A stretch of 64,000 nucleotides of DNA from Pararhodobacter zhoushanensis (GCF_025949695.1 NZ_JAPDFL010000001.1:124001-188000), one strand, 5' to 3'. Shown: positions 53,735 to 63,422, counted from the first letter of the stretch. Numbers and translations: made by a program. The notes: generated from the letters alone by a model not told the origin.

Positions 53735-54517
53735 ATGATCAAGAAACTTGCCCTTTCGGCGATGACCGTGCTGGCACTGGGGTCCACCCCCGTGCTGGCC
53801 GCAGAATCGGGTCACGTCCACGACTTTGCGTTCTCGTTCGAGGGGCCCTTCGGCTCCTACGACCGGGCGCAGCTGCAGCGCGGTCTGCAGGTCTATACCG
53901 AGGTCTGCGCAGCCTGCCACGGTCTGGACCTGGTCACCTTCCGCTCGCTCAGCGACGAGACCGGCCTCGGTCTGGAAGACGACGTGATGCGCGCCTATGC
54001 GGCGACGATGGAAGTGCCTGACGGCGACGGCGGCTACCGCGCCGCCAGCGGTCCTGACCACTTCCCCGGCTCCAGCATGGAAAACGCCCCGGACCTCAGC
54101 ATGATGGCCAAGGCCCGCGCCGGTTTCCACGGCCCCTATGGCCTGGGGATCAACCAGCTGCTGCACGGGATCGGTGGTCCTGAGTATATCGCCTCGTTCC
54201 TGACCGGGTTCACCGGGGAAGAGACCGAGCAGGGCGGCGCCATCTTCTATGAAAACACGGCCTTTGGCGGCAACGTCGCCATGCCGCCGCAGCTGGAAGA
54301 CGGTCTGCTGGAATACGCGGACGGCACCGAAGCCACCGAAGAGCAAATGGCGCAAGACGTCGCTGCCTTCCTGATGTGGGCCGCCGAACCCAAACTGGTC
54401 GAGCGCAAGATGTGGGGCTTTATCGGCGTCATCTTCCTGGCGCTGCTGGCCTCGCTGCTCTACCTGACCAACAAGCGCCTCTGGGCACCGGTCAAGGACG
54501 CGGCCAAGAACAGCTGA
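53735..54517 (+). CDS. petC: Cytochrome c1 of the bc1 complex
   Basis: 260 residues. Signal peptide MIKKLALSAMTVLALGSTPVLAA, heme motif CAACH at EVCAACHGLDLVTFRSL, and the sixth-ligand Met region NAPDLSMMAKARAG. The C-terminal anchor helix (KLVERKMWGFIGVIFLALLASLLYLTNKRLW) holds it in the membrane. In-frame GTG codons at 53708 and 53726 also exist; the ATG at 53735 gives the best signal peptide. A terminator follows. Confidence 0.95.
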   Translation: MIKKLALSAMTVLALGSTPVLAAESGHVHDFAFSFEGPFGSYDRAQLQRGLQVYTEVCAACHGLDLVTFRSLSDETGLGLEDDVMRAYAATMEVPDGDGGYRAASGPDHFPGSSMENAPDLSMMAKARAGFHGPYGLGINQLLHGIGGPEYIASFLTGFTGEETEQGGAIFYENTAFGGNVAMPPQLEDGLLEYADGTEATEEQMAQDVAAFLMWAAEPKLVERKMWGFIGVIFLALLASLLYLTNKRLWAPVKDAAKNS

Positions 54518-54546
54518 TCGGCTGATCCGTCACAGAACCGTGAAAT

Positions 54547-54575
54547 GCGCCCCCCGGGGCGCGTTTTGCATTTTG
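54547..54575 (+). terminator. petABC terminator
   Basis: GCGCCCCCCGGGGCGC hairpin (54547-54562) followed by GTTTTGCATTTT, 30 bp after the petC stop. Confidence 0.75.
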
Positions 54576-54633
54576 CGGGTCTGGAAACGCGCTGGCGCGG
54601 CCGTTAGGCTTTTGTCATCTTTGGAGATTGCCG

Positions 54634-55140
54634 ATGCTGCGCCCGGTTCTTACGCTGTTTCTCGCCCTCGCCGCCCCCCTGCCCGCCCTCGCACAATGGC
54701 AGGGCGTGGGCCGCTGGGGCAGCGAACAAAGCTTCCGCTTTGTCGCGCCCGGTACGTGGCTGGTGCTGCAACAGGGCGACAGCGTGCAGATCACCGCCGA
54801 GGGCGACAACCACGCGGGCAGGATCGAACTGTCGTGCACCCGCGACGCCCCCGCCGGGCAGCTGCGCCTGTCGCGCTATTACGGTGACGGGCTGGGGCTG
54901 TCGGACAGCGAACCCGTGCGCTTCGCCATCGACGGCCAGAGCTTCGAGCGCGCGCTACACTACCGCCCCGCCGACCGCGCTTGGGTGGCGTTGGACGTGC
55001 TGGATCCCGCGTTGCTCGACGCCTTCGCCTGGGGCACCCGGCTGGAATTGCTCAACGCCGCGGGCGAGCGCATCACCGCCTATCGCCTCAACGGCAGCGA
55101 CGCCGCCCGTGCCGCCCTGCACCGGACCTGCGGGATCTAA
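54634..55140 (+). CDS. Secreted hypothetical protein
   Basis: 168 residues, not recognised. Signal peptide MLRPVLTLFLALAAPLPALA, then a compact mainly beta-type domain with SFRFVAPGTWLVLQQGDSVQITAEGD and two cysteines (LSCTRDA and the C-terminal HRTCGI) that could form one disulfide. Probably periplasmic. The ATG at 54634 has GGAG in front. Its TAA stop and the TAG stop of the convergent thiQ share the four bases CTAA at 55137-55140. Confidence 0.7.
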   Translation: MLRPVLTLFLALAAPLPALAQWQGVGRWGSEQSFRFVAPGTWLVLQQGDSVQITAEGDNHAGRIELSCTRDAPAGQLRLSRYYGDGLGLSDSEPVRFAIDGQSFERALHYRPADRAWVALDVLDPALLDAFAWGTRLELLNAAGERITAYRLNGSDAARAALHRTCGI

Positions 55141-55829
55141 CCCAGATAAGCCTTCAACGCGGGCGGTGGATCAGCCAGCAGCGCCCCCGTGGCCGCAGGC
55201 GGCGCGGCCCGACCCTCCGCCACCACGATGGTCTGATCGCACAGGCGCAGCGCATCCTCGGGGTCATGGGTGATCATCAGCAGCGTCGCCCCCGTCTCAT
55301 CCGCGATCCGCGCCACCAGATCCAGCATCTGGCGTTTCAGCGCCGGCCCCAGTGCCGAGAACGGCTCGTCCAGCAGGATCATCGGCCGCGCCCGCAACAG
55401 CACCCGCGCCAGCCCGGCCCGGCTGACCTGCCCGCCTGACAGCTGCGCGGGTTTGCGGGCCTCAAGGCCGCTTAGCCCCGTCTCGACCAGCGCCTGCCCC
55501 ACCGCCGCCTTTTGCGCCGTGCTCAGGCGCAGGTTGGGGTTCACCCCCAGCGCCACATTGTCAAAGACGCTCAGATGCGGCAGCAGGTTGTTGTCCTGAA
55601 ACAGAATGCTCAGCGGTCGCAGCGCCGGGGCCAGCCCGTCAATCCGCGCGCCCTGCCAGCTGATCGCCCCGGCAGCCAGCGGCACAAACCCCGCTACCGC
55701 GCCGATCAGCGTCGATTTTCCCGCTCCCGACGGCCCCATCACGGCGATCCGCGCGCCCTGCGGCACGCTCAGGTCCGCCGCCAAGCGGAAGCTGCCCAGC
55801 ACGATCTCTACCCCGTCAAGCCCCAGCAT
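55137..55829 (-). CDS. thiQ: Thiamine ABC transporter ATP-binding protein
   Basis: ABC ATPase of 230 residues. Walker A MGPSGAGKST, Q-loop LFQDNNLLPHLSVFDNVALG, signature LSGGQVSRAGLARVLL, Walker B ILLDEPFSALGP and the switch His in ITHDPEDALRL. The short length and LLPHLSVFDNVALGVNPNLRL match ThiQ. Overlaps thiP by 14 bp and is the last gene of thiBPQ. Confidence 0.92.
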   Translation of the reverse strand: MLGLDGVEIVLGSFRLAADLSVPQGARIAVMGPSGAGKSTLIGAVAGFVPLAAGAISWQGARIDGLAPALRPLSILFQDNNLLPHLSVFDNVALGVNPNLRLSTAQKAAVGQALVETGLSGLEARKPAQLSGGQVSRAGLARVLLRARPMILLDEPFSALGPALKRQMLDLVARIADETGATLLMITHDPEDALRLCDQTIVVAEGRAAPPAATGALLADPPPALKAYLG

Positions 55830-57366
55830 CGCGCCCTCCGACAATCCGTTCCACGGCCACAAAGGCCCCCAGCGACAGCGCCAGCAGCAGCACCGCCGCC
55901 CCCGCCGACTCGCCGCTGCGATACGCCCCCATCAGCCGGTGCATCTGCATGGGCAGGGTCTCGGACCCGGTCTGCGCGAACAGCACGATCACCCCCAGAT
56001 CCCCCAGCGACAGCGCCGCCCCCAGCCCCAGCGCAAAGCCCGCCGGGCGGCGCAGGCGCGGCCACAGCACCAGCCGCCAATGTGCCGCCGTGCTCAGCCC
56101 CAGCGCCGCCGAGAGCCGCGCGAAATCCGCCTCGGCCCGCCGCGCGGCAGGCACCAGCGCGCGCAGGGCAAAGGGCAGCGCCATCGCCGCATTGACCAGT
56201 GCCGTCACCGGCAGCGCCAGCCGCGCCGGGTCGATCCACGGGTTCGCCAACACGAACAGCCCGGTGCCGATGACCAGCGGCGATGAGATCAGCGCCGCCA
56301 TCCCCAACGCCTCAGGCGCTTTGCGATACAGCGACGCCGCCGTCAATGTCGCCGCAAACACCGCCAGCAGCACCACCGACAGCCCCGCCACCAACAGCGA
56401 CCGCAGCGTGGCCCACCAGACCACCGCAGGCAGACCGACCACCGCAGGCAGCCCCTTGATCACCACCATCGCCAGCGGCGCGAGCAGGAACGCCGCCGCC
56501 AGCGCAATCGCCAGCGCGTCCAGCCCCTTGGCCAGCCCGCCGGGCGGCGCAGGTGCCACCCGGTCCATGCCGGTGCTCGCCCCCTCAGGCAGCGTGAACC
56601 GCGCCAGCGCCAGCAGCGCGGCCAACCCGACGCCCGCCTGCACCGCCGCCAACAGCGCCGCGCGCCCCAGATCGAAATCGAAACGGAAGGCCTGGTAAAT
56701 CGCCAGCTCCAGCGTCGTCGCGCGCGGGCCGCCGCCCAGCGTCAACGCCACCGCGAACGAGGTCAGGCAGATCAGAAACACCACCGCCAGCGCGCCGGGC
56801 ACCACGCGGGCCAGCATCGGCCCCTCGATATGCCGCCACCGCGCGACCGCGCCGAACCCCAGTGCCGAGGACAGCCGCAGATGCTCTCCCGGGATCCGCG
56901 CCCAGCCCTGCAACAGCAGGCGCACCGACAGCGGCAGGTTGAAGAACACATGCGCCAGAATGACGCCGTGAAAGCCGTAGATGCTGAAACGCGGCAGACC
57001 CAGCCAGACCAGTGCCTCGTTGACGATGCCGTTGCGGCCCAGCACGGCCAGCAGGCCGATCACCGCCACCAGCACCGGCAGAATGAACGGCGCGCCCATC
57101 AGCACGATCAGCACCCCGCGCCCGGCAAAGCGCCGCCGCGCCAGCGCGCGCGCCACCGGGATCGCCAGCGCGACCGAGACCAGCGCCGACACCGCCGCCT
57201 GCACCACGGTAAAGCGCAGCGCAGACCAGTCGGCGCTGCTCAAGCTGGCGCTGCCCTCGGCCCGCCAGACCACGGCACCCAAAGCGCCAAGGTTCAGCAC
57301 GACAAGGACCGCCGCGACCAGCGCGGCGGCCCCGATCAACCAGAAGGGCTCACTGCGCCAGCGCAT
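55816..57366 (-). CDS. thiP: Thiamine ABC transporter permease
   Basis: 516 residues, about twelve transmembrane helices in two BPD_transp-1 halves. EAA-loop-like segments occur in each half (HLRLSSALGFGAVARWRHIEGPML and FARLSAALGLSTAAHWRLVLWPRL). A duplicated permease of this size next to ThiB and ThiQ identifies ThiP. The ATG at 57366 overlaps the end of thiB by 17 bp. Confidence 0.93.
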   Translation of the reverse strand: MRWRSEPFWLIGAAALVAAVLVVLNLGALGAVVWRAEGSASLSSADWSALRFTVVQAAVSALVSVALAIPVARALARRRFAGRGVLIVLMGAPFILPVLVAVIGLLAVLGRNGIVNEALVWLGLPRFSIYGFHGVILAHVFFNLPLSVRLLLQGWARIPGEHLRLSSALGFGAVARWRHIEGPMLARVVPGALAVVFLICLTSFAVALTLGGGPRATTLELAIYQAFRFDFDLGRAALLAAVQAGVGLAALLALARFTLPEGASTGMDRVAPAPPGGLAKGLDALAIALAAAFLLAPLAMVVIKGLPAVVGLPAVVWWATLRSLLVAGLSVVLLAVFAATLTAASLYRKAPEALGMAALISSPLVIGTGLFVLANPWIDPARLALPVTALVNAAMALPFALRALVPAARRAEADFARLSAALGLSTAAHWRLVLWPRLRRPAGFALGLGAALSLGDLGVIVLFAQTGSETLPMQMHRLMGAYRSGESAGAAVLLLALSLGAFVAVERIVGGRDAGA

Positions 57367-58351
57367 CCCGCCACTCGGCAAGGGCGGGATCCCGCAAGGC
57401 CTGCGCCGCGTCCGCGGGCAGCAGGATCGACACCTCGGGCCGCGGCAGTGCCGCGAACCCCTCGGCCAGACCGCCCTCGGGCATCACGGCAGGGTACATC
57501 CAGTTGGTTTCGGGGATCAGCGCCTGCGCGGCGTCCGAGGTCATGAAGTCCAGAAACTGCGCCGCCAGTTCGGGCTGATCGGTCCCCGCGACAACGCCGC
57601 CGACCTCGACCTGCATGTAATGGCCCTCGTCGAACAGCGCGGCGGCCTTGGTGTCATCGCCCTCGGCGATGATGTGATAGGCGGGTGAGGTGGTATAGCT
57701 CAGCACCATGTCGGCCTCGCCCTCAAGGAACAGGCCGTAAGCCTCGGACCAGCCCGGCGTGACGGTCAGGATGCGCGGGGCGAGGCCCTGCCAGATCGCC
57801 CCGGCCTGATCGCCGTACAGCGCCTTGACCCACATCAGCAGGCCCAGACCGGGGGTCGAGGAACGCGGGTCCTGAATCACCACGCTCAGATCGCTGTCGA
57901 TCAGATCGGCAAAGCTGCGCGGCGGGGTCGCGACGCGGGTGGTGTCATAGACGAAGGCGAACCAGCTCCAGTCGAAGGGCACGAACAGGGGATCGTCCCA
58001 GGCAACCGGCAGATCCAGCTGCGGCGACAGACCATGCGGCGCGATCAGGCCGGCTTCGGCAGCGGCAGCGGTCAGGTTGGTGTCCAGCCCCAGAACCACG
58101 TCGGTGTCGCTGCGCGCGCCCTCCAGCATCAGCCGCGCCAGCATCGCGGCGGCGTCACCGGCGGCCTCGAACACCAGATCGCAGCCGCAGGTCGCCTCGA
58201 ACGCGGCCTCGATCTGCGGGCCGGGGCCCCAGTCAGCGATGAAACTGTCATAGGTGAGCACCCGCAGTTGGGGTGTCTGGGCGTTTGCCATCAGGGGAAC
58301 TGCCAGCGCACAAGCCGCAAGCAATCCCGTGGCAAAGGTCGGATGGGTCAT
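57350..58351 (-). CDS. thiB: Thiamine ABC transporter substrate-binding protein
   Basis: Periplasmic binding protein of 333 residues with signal peptide MTHPTFATGLLAACALAVPLMANA. Family blocks: LRVLTYDSFIADWGPGPQIEAAFEATCGCDLVF, VVLGLDTNLTAAA, FVPFDWSWFAFVYDT and LVMWVKALYG-like GLGLLMWVKALYGD. The ATG at 58351 is spaced 7 bases from GGAGGA; another ATG at 58357 is too close. Expression is controlled by the TPP riboswitch in its leader. Confidence 0.94.
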   Translation of the reverse strand: MTHPTFATGLLAACALAVPLMANAQTPQLRVLTYDSFIADWGPGPQIEAAFEATCGCDLVFEAAGDAAAMLARLMLEGARSDTDVVLGLDTNLTAAAAEAGLIAPHGLSPQLDLPVAWDDPLFVPFDWSWFAFVYDTTRVATPPRSFADLIDSDLSVVIQDPRSSTPGLGLLMWVKALYGDQAGAIWQGLAPRILTVTPGWSEAYGLFLEGEADMVLSYTTSPAYHIIAEGDDTKAAALFDEGHYMQVEVGGVVAGTDQPELAAQFLDFMTSDAAQALIPETNWMYPAVMPEGGLAEGFAALPRPEVSILLPADAAQALRDPALAEWRDALAQ

Positions 58352-58401
58352 GATCATTCCTCCATTGCGACGGGCAGGGTCGGGGTGGAGGATCATCCTG
58401 T

Positions 58402-58492
58402 CACCTTCCCTCCGCCGGTCCTAACCGGTTCAGGTTCAACGGGTCCGTGGTTGCCCACATCTCAGCCGGATTGCGCCGGCACCCCGAGGTAG
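58402..58492 (-). ncRNA. TPP (thi-box) riboswitch
   Basis: On the minus strand the leader of thiB contains the conserved TPP aptamer elements in order: CTCGGGGTGCCGG, CCGGCTGAGAT, ACCCGTTGAACCTGA, CCGGTTAGGACCGGCG and GGAGGGA. They pair into the known two-arm structure. It ends about 50 bp before the thiB start, so control is probably at translation initiation or by an early hairpin. High TPP is expected to shut off thiamine import. Confidence 0.95.
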
Positions 58493-58497
58493 CGGGC

Positions 58498-58525
58498 AAG
58501 ATAGAGCTTTGCAGAGCGACCGCAA
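58498..58525 (-). promoter_or_regulatory. Candidate promoter of the thiBPQ leader
   Basis: Read on the minus strand: TTGCGG (58520-58525), 16 bases, TATCTT (58498-58503). The predicted transcription start, about 7 bases on, falls at the first base of the TPP aptamer. Confidence 0.5.
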
Positions 58526-58560
58526 GGGGGCACCATGACCGCAGCAAAGGGAGGCTCTTC

Positions 58561-58881
58561 ATGCCCATCGCCATCACACCGGACTTCGACGGCCAGACCG
58601 TCATCACCACCTTCGAGATGACCCCCGGCACCTGCAGCGACGTGCTTGACGCGCTGAATGACGCCTATGAGGCGGTGATCCGCCACCAGCCCGGATTTCT
58701 GGGCGGCGCGCTGCATGTGAATGACGCGCAGACGCGGATCTCGACCTATTCGCGCTGGGAAAAGCGTGGCGACTTTCAGGCCATGCTGCGCACCACCGAG
58801 ATGCGCGAGCGCAACCGCAAGATCGCGGCGCTGTGCACGCATTTCGAGCCGGTGATGTACGAGGTCGCAGCGGTGTTCTGA
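58561..58881 (+). CDS. Antibiotic biosynthesis monooxygenase (ABM) domain protein
   Basis: Small protein of 106 residues with the dimeric alpha/beta-barrel ABM fold: VITTFEMTPGTCSDVLDALNDAYEAVIRHQPGFLGGALHVNDAQTRISTYSRWEKRGDFQAML. Members include cofactor-free quinone-forming monooxygenases and heme-degrading enzymes; the actual reaction is not decidable. The ATG at 58561 follows GGGAGG. A 10-bp perfect hairpin follows the stop. Confidence 0.85.
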   Translation: MPIAITPDFDGQTVITTFEMTPGTCSDVLDALNDAYEAVIRHQPGFLGGALHVNDAQTRISTYSRWEKRGDFQAMLRTTEMRERNRKIAALCTHFEPVMYEVAAVF

Positions 58882-58894
58882 ACGGCGCTGTGGA

Positions 58895-59050
58895 ACCGGG
58901 AGGGTTTTCCACCCTCCCGGACGCTCCCGGAGGATATTTTCAGACAGAAAATGAGGCGCGGTTAACGAAAGCTTAACGCCCCTCTTTGCTCTTCAAATAT
59001 CCTCGGGGGTGAATGGCCGGAACGGCCAGAGGGGGGCCGAGGCCCCCCTG
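58895..59050. repeat. Dispersed nested palindrome, copy G (mosaic arms)
   Basis: Between the convergent ABM gene and ugpC. It opens with a perfect CCGGGAGGGT hairpin (58896-58920), a likely terminator. Left arm 58925-58956 is of the GACAGAAAATG subtype (as copy B). Right arm 58980-59012 is of the AGAGCAAAGAGG subtype (as copy C), so the inner parts do not pair while the outer GGATATTT/AAATATCC parts do. The centre is a perfect TTAA-N7-TTAAC at 58962-58977. Outer GC hairpins close at 59050. Confidence 0.85.
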
Positions 59051-59055
59051 CCCGC

Positions 59056-60102
59056 TCACCCTGTGCGCCGACCGCTGGCGCTGTTGAACGGGTGCAGCCC
59101 GTCCAGCGCGGCATAAAGCGTGATCGGCGCGCCTTCGGTCACGGCAGGCAGGCCAGAGAGACGCACGGTGATCGGCTGGTCGCTGCCGCCCAGTGTGACG
59201 TAGATGTGGCTCTCGGCCCCGGCCGGTTCCAGCAGTACCACCGTGCCGTTCAGCGCCAGATGCGGCTCTGCGGGCGGGGTCAGCAGCAGCTCGTCCGGGC
59301 GCACGCCGATCAGGTCGGTGCCCGAAGGCAGCGCCTGAGGGGCGATGCCGCTATCGCGCAGATAGGCCATGTCGATCATGTTCATCGCCGGAGAGCCGAT
59401 GAACCCGGCGACAAACACCGTCGCGGGGCGCGAGTACAGCTCCATCGGCGTGCCGACCTGCTCGATCTTGCCGCCGTTCAGCACCACCAGCCGGTCGGCC
59501 ATGGTCAGCGCTTCCAGCTGGTCATGCGTCACATAGAGCGAGGTGGTCTTGAGCCGTTTCTGCAACTGCCGGATCTCAACCCGCATCTGCACGCGCAGCT
59601 TGGCGTCGAGGTTCGACAGCGGCTCGTCGAACAGGAACGCCGCCGGTTCGCGCACCAGCGCCCGCCCCATGGCCACGCGCTGACGCTGGCCGCCCGACAG
59701 ATTGCGCGGCTTGCGGTCGAGATACTCGCCGATCTGCAGCATCGCGGCTGCTTCCTGCACCCGGCGCTCGATCTCGGCCTTGTCCACGCCCTGATTGCGC
59801 AGCCCGTAGGCGAGGTTGTTGTAAACCGTCATATGCGGGTAGAGCGCGTAGTTCTGGAACACCATGGCGATGTCACGCTGCGCGGGCTCCAGACCGTTCA
59901 CCACACGGTCGCCGATGGTCAGAGTCCCGCCGGTGATCGTCTCCAGCCCGGCGACCATGCGCAGCAGCGTGGACTTGCCGCAGCCCGAGGGGCCGACGAG
60001 CACGATCATCTCGCCATCGGCGATGTCGAGGCTGACGTCGCTCACCGCCTGGACGCCGCCGGGATAGACCTTGGACAGGCCATCAAGCACGATGCGGGCC
60101 AT
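59056..60102 (-). CDS. ugpC: sn-Glycerol-3-phosphate ABC transporter ATP-binding protein
   Basis: ABC ATPase of 348 residues of the MalK/UgpC type. Walker [65 protein letters not shown] and [13 protein letters not shown]-terminal TOBE/OB regulatory domain follows (GVRPDELLL). Two bp after ugpE; last gene of ugpBAEC. Confidence 0.93.
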   Translation of the reverse strand: MARIVLDGLSKVYPGGVQAVSDVSLDIADGEMIVLVGPSGCGKSTLLRMVAGLETITGGTLTIGDRVVNGLEPAQRDIAMVFQNYALYPHMTVYNNLAYGLRNQGVDKAEIERRVQEAAAMLQIGEYLDRKPRNLSGGQRQRVAMGRALVREPAAFLFDEPLSNLDAKLRVQMRVEIRQLQKRLKTTSLYVTHDQLEALTMADRLVVLNGGKIEQVGTPMELYSRPATVFVAGFIGSPAMNMIDMAYLRDSGIAPQALPSGTDLIGVRPDELLLTPPAEPHLALNGTVVLLEPAGAESHIYVTLGGSDQPITVRLSGLPAVTEGAPITLYAALDGLHPFNSASGRRTG

Positions 60103-60103
60103 A

Positions 60104-60952
60104 TTACTTCTCCGTCTCGGTCAGGCCCTTCACAAAGAGCCGTTGCATGAACAAAATCACCAGGATAGGCGGCAGCGCGGCCAGCACGACGGTGGCCATC
60201 ACCAGATGCCACAGGGGCTCGCTGTCGGCTCCGGTCACCATGCGCTGAATGCCCATGACGACGGTGTAATAAGCCTCGTCATTGGTCACCAGAAGCGGCC
60301 AGAGGTACTGGTTCCAGCCATAGATGAACATGATCACAAACATCGCGGCGATGTTGGTGACCGACAGGGGCAGCAGGATGTCCTTGAAGAACTTGAGCGG
60401 CCCGGCACCATCAACGCGCGCGGCTTCCAGCATTTCCTCGGGCACGGTCATGAAGAACTGCCGGAACAGGAAGGTCGCCGTGGCCGAGGCGATCAGCGGG
60501 ATCGACAGGCCCCAGTAGCTGTTGAGCATCCCCAGATTGGCGACAACCTGATAGGTCGGCACGATGCGCACCTCGACCGGCAGCATCAGGGTGATGAAGA
60601 TGATCCAGAAGAAGAAGATGCGGAACCGGAAGCGGAAATAGACGATGGCGAAGGCCGAGAGCAGCGAGATCGCAATCTTGCCCACCGCGATCATCATCGC
60701 CATGACGAAGCTGTTCCACAGCATCAGGCCAATAGGCGGCGCACCGGCGTTCGAGCGCCCCTCGAAGATCACGGTCGAATAGTTCTCGATCGCGTGGCTG
60801 CCGGGCAGCAACGGCATGACGCCCTGCAGGAAGGTGCCCGGCGCGTGGGTCGAGGCGATCAGCGCCACATAGACCGGGAACACCACGATGGCGACGCCGA
60901 TGATCAGGATGAGATGGGCAAGAAGCGTGCCCCAGCGGTCGTTTTCTACCAT
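60104..60952 (-). CDS. ugpE: sn-Glycerol-3-phosphate ABC transporter permease
   Basis: Inner-membrane permease of 282 residues with six helices and the EAA loop ([26 protein letters not shown]). N-terminus [35 protein letters not shown], and [16 protein letters not shown] is characteristic of UgpE. Located 12 bp after ugpA. Confidence 0.93.
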   Translation of the reverse strand: MVENDRWGTLLAHLILIIGVAIVVFPVYVALIASTHAPGTFLQGVMPLLPGSHAIENYSTVIFEGRSNAGAPPIGLMLWNSFVMAMMIAVGKIAISLLSAFAIVYFRFRFRIFFFWIIFITLMLPVEVRIVPTYQVVANLGMLNSYWGLSIPLIASATATFLFRQFFMTVPEEMLEAARVDGAGPLKFFKDILLPLSVTNIAAMFVIMFIYGWNQYLWPLLVTNDEAYYTVVMGIQRMVTGADSEPLWHLVMATVVLAALPPILVILFMQRLFVKGLTETEK

Positions 60953-60964
60953 GATGCGGCGCCT

Positions 60965-61852
60965 TTAGTAATTCACCCGACGCTCGATCCAGCGGAACTG
61001 GACCACGGTCAGGACGATGACGATCCCCATCAGCACAACCGATTGCGCTGCGGACGAGCCGAGATTGTTGCCGATGAACCCGTCGCGATAGACCTTGTAG
61101 ACCAGAATATTGGTCGCCTGCGCAGGGCCGCCTTCGGTCGTGGCATGGATCACGCCGAACGTGTCGAACATCGCGTAGACGATGTTCACCACCAGCAGGA
61201 AGAACGTCGCCGGCGACAGCAGCGGGAACACGATGGTCCAGAACCGCTTGGACCGGCTGGCGCCATCAATCGCCGCCGCCTCGATCAGCGATTGCGGGAT
61301 GGATTGCAGACCGGCAAGGAAGAACAGGAAGTTATAGCTGATCTGCTTCCACGCGGCGGCGATCACCACCAGAATCATCGCGTGGCTGCTTTCCAGCCGG
61401 TGGTTCCACTCGATCCCGATGCCGCCCAGCATATAGGGCAGGATGCCGATGGACGGGTTGAAGATGAACCACCACAGCACACCGGCAACCGCCGGGGCCA
61501 CAGCGTAAGGCCAGACCAGAAACGTCGCATAGCCATCGCGCGAGCGGATCATCCGGTTCACCATCACCGCGAACAGCAGTGACACCGACATGGCCAGCAG
61601 CGTGGTCGACACCGAAAAGATCAGCGTCGTTTTCATCGACACCAGATAATGCGGGTCGGCAAACAGACGCTCGAAATTGCGAAACCAGATGAAGGTGGTG
61701 CGCAGCCCGAACGGGTCCTGACGCAACATGGATTGCCACAAGGCCTGGCTCGCGGGCCAGACAAAGAAGATCAGCGTGATGATCACCTGCGGGGCCAGCA
61801 GCGCATAGGGCAGCCAGCGACTGTTGGTGAAGGTCATGCGCTTGGTCTGCAT
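60965..61852 (-). CDS. ugpA: sn-Glycerol-3-phosphate ABC transporter permease
   Basis: Inner-membrane permease of 295 residues. [31 protein letters not shown] at the start, [16 protein letters not shown], and the EAA loop [28 protein letters not shown]. Separated from ugpB by 69 bp containing a hairpin with a T run. Confidence 0.93.
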   Translation of the reverse strand: MQTKRMTFTNSRWLPYALLAPQVIITLIFFVWPASQALWQSMLRQDPFGLRTTFIWFRNFERLFADPHYLVSMKTTLIFSVSTTLLAMSVSLLFAVMVNRMIRSRDGYATFLVWPYAVAPAVAGVLWWFIFNPSIGILPYMLGGIGIEWNHRLESSHAMILVVIAAAWKQISYNFLFFLAGLQSIPQSLIEAAAIDGASRSKRFWTIVFPLLSPATFFLLVVNIVYAMFDTFGVIHATTEGGPAQATNILVYKVYRDGFIGNNLGSSAAQSVVLMGIVIVLTVVQFRWIERRVNY

Positions 61853-61865
61853 GCCGGTCGTCCTG

Positions 61866-61905
61866 CAAAAAGAGGGACCCGCCCGATCCTGAGGAACCGG
61901 GCGGG
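61866..61905 (-). terminator. Intra-operon hairpin between ugpB and ugpA
   Basis: On the minus strand, stem CCCGCCCG (61898-61905) pairing with CGGGCGGG (61878-61885), followed by TCCCTCTTTTT. A partial terminator here would leave the binding protein more abundant than the membrane components. Confidence 0.7.
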
Positions 61906-61921
61906 CAAGGGTCTGTTCGGA

Positions 61922-63241
61922 TTACTGCGTCGCCGCTTCGAAATCGCGCAGCAGATCGTTGCCGCGCGCGACGATGTTGTCCGCGGCTTGCTGGGCGCCG
62001 ATCGTACCGATGATCATCGCTTCCATCTCTTCCGAGATGATGTCGCGGATCTGAACGAAATTCCCGAAACGCAGACCGCGCGAGTTTTCGGTCGGCGGGT
62101 TCAGGTTCATCTGACGGATCGAGATGTCGGCGCCGGGGTTGGCGTCATAGTAACCTTCCGACTGGGTCAGCTCGAAAGCGGCCTGCGTGATCGGCAGGTA
62201 GCCGGTGTTCTGGTGCCACCAGGCCTGGTTCTCGGGCAGCGACAGGAAGGCGAAGAACTGGGCAACGCCGGTGTATTCCTCGTCGGTGTGACCCGTCAGC
62301 GCCCACAGCGTGGCCCCGCCGATGATCGAGTTCTGCGGCGCGCCTTCGACATCGGCGTAATACGGCTGCATGCCATAGCCGACGTTGAACGTGGCGTTCG
62401 ACAGAACCCCGGCACGACCGGCCGAGCTTTCCATCATCATCGCGCATTCGCCCGAATAGAACTTGGCACCCGCGTCAGGGCCAGCGCCGCCGCCCGCCCA
62501 GCTGAACAGGCCTTCGGACTGCCAACGGGCCAGATTTTCCCAATGCCGGATCAGCGCCGGATGCTGGTTCAGCACCAGCTCGGTGTCGAAGCCTGCGAAA
62601 CCGTTTTGCTGGGTGCCCAGCGGCAGGTTGTGATAGGCAAGGAAGTTCTCCAGCTGAACCCAGCTGGGCCAGCGGGTGGTGAAGCCACAGGTGGCCGCGC
62701 CCGACTCGACGATCTGGCGCGACATGGCTTCCATGTCAGCCCAGGTGGCCGGCGGGGTATCGGCGTCCAGACCGGCGGCCTCGAACACGTCGCGGTTGTA
62801 ATACAGGATCGGCGTCGACGAGTTGAACGGGAACGACAGCATGTTGCCATCGGGATCGGCATAATAGCCGACGACGGCCGGCAGATAGGCCGACGGATCG
62901 AAGACCACATCATTGGCTTCCATCAGCTCATAGATCGGATAGATCGCGCCTTCGGCGGCCATCATCGTACCGGTGCCGACTTCGAAGACCTGCACGATGG
63001 CGGGCTGCTCACCGGCGCGGAACGCGGCGATCGCGCCGTTCATCGTCTCGGCATAGGTGCCGCGGAAGCTGGGAACGACGACGTAATCGGACTGGCTGGC
63101 GTTGAAGTTGGCGGCGATCTCTTCGACCAGCTCGCCCAGACGGCCGCCCATTGCGTGCCACCACTGGATTTCGGTCTGCGCCTGCGCGGCGGGCGCAACG
63201 AGCGCCAGTGCGGTCGCGGCCAGGAGACTGTGTTTCAACAT
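61922..63241 (-). CDS. ugpB: sn-Glycerol-3-phosphate ABC transporter substrate-binding protein
   Basis: Periplasmic binding protein of 439 residues with signal peptide MLKHSLLAATALALVAPAAQA. UgpB-type blocks: IQWWHAMGGRLGELVEEIAANFN, AAFRAGEQPAIVQVFEVGTGTMMAA, FPFNSSTPILYYNRDVFEAAGL and WVQLENFLAYHNLPLGTQQNGFAG. The match to UgpB sets it apart from general sugar-binding proteins. A second ATG at 63253 is possible. First gene of the operon; a TTGACA promoter lies about 130 bp upstream. Confidence 0.94.
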   Translation of the reverse strand: MLKHSLLAATALALVAPAAQAQTEIQWWHAMGGRLGELVEEIAANFNASQSDYVVVPSFRGTYAETMNGAIAAFRAGEQPAIVQVFEVGTGTMMAAEGAIYPIYELMEANDVVFDPSAYLPAVVGYYADPDGNMLSFPFNSSTPILYYNRDVFEAAGLDADTPPATWADMEAMSRQIVESGAATCGFTTRWPSWVQLENFLAYHNLPLGTQQNGFAGFDTELVLNQHPALIRHWENLARWQSEGLFSWAGGGAGPDAGAKFYSGECAMMMESSAGRAGVLSNATFNVGYGMQPYYADVEGAPQNSIIGGATLWALTGHTDEEYTGVAQFFAFLSLPENQAWWHQNTGYLPITQAAFELTQSEGYYDANPGADISIRQMNLNPPTENSRGLRFGNFVQIRDIISEEMEAMIIGTIGAQQAADNIVARGNDLLRDFEAATQ

Positions 63242-63345
63242 CGGGAACCCCATTGGTTACGTTGGTTCTGATTGCGCTCAAAAAAGCGGAAACCGCGTCC
63301 CTCCGGAAAACCGGAAGGGCGCGAATTTCAGCACTTTGATGCGAT

Positions 63346-63374
63346 AATCTTCGTTTGTGAAGCGTTTATGTCAA
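63346..63374 (-). promoter_or_regulatory. Candidate ugpB promoter
   Basis: Minus strand TTGACA (63369-63374), 17 bases, AAGATT (63346-63351), in an AT-richer stretch. No clear Pho box was found next to it. Confidence 0.4.
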
Positions 63375-63422
63375 AAGGCGAAAATTTTCTTCGCCCGTGC
63401 ATTATTCGCTTGGCCGCCCACG

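Noticed and set aside
60071..61582. Open frame of 503 codons on the plus strand, His/Asp/Gln-rich
   Set aside because: Antisense to ugpE and ugpA; the composition reflects reverse-read membrane helices.
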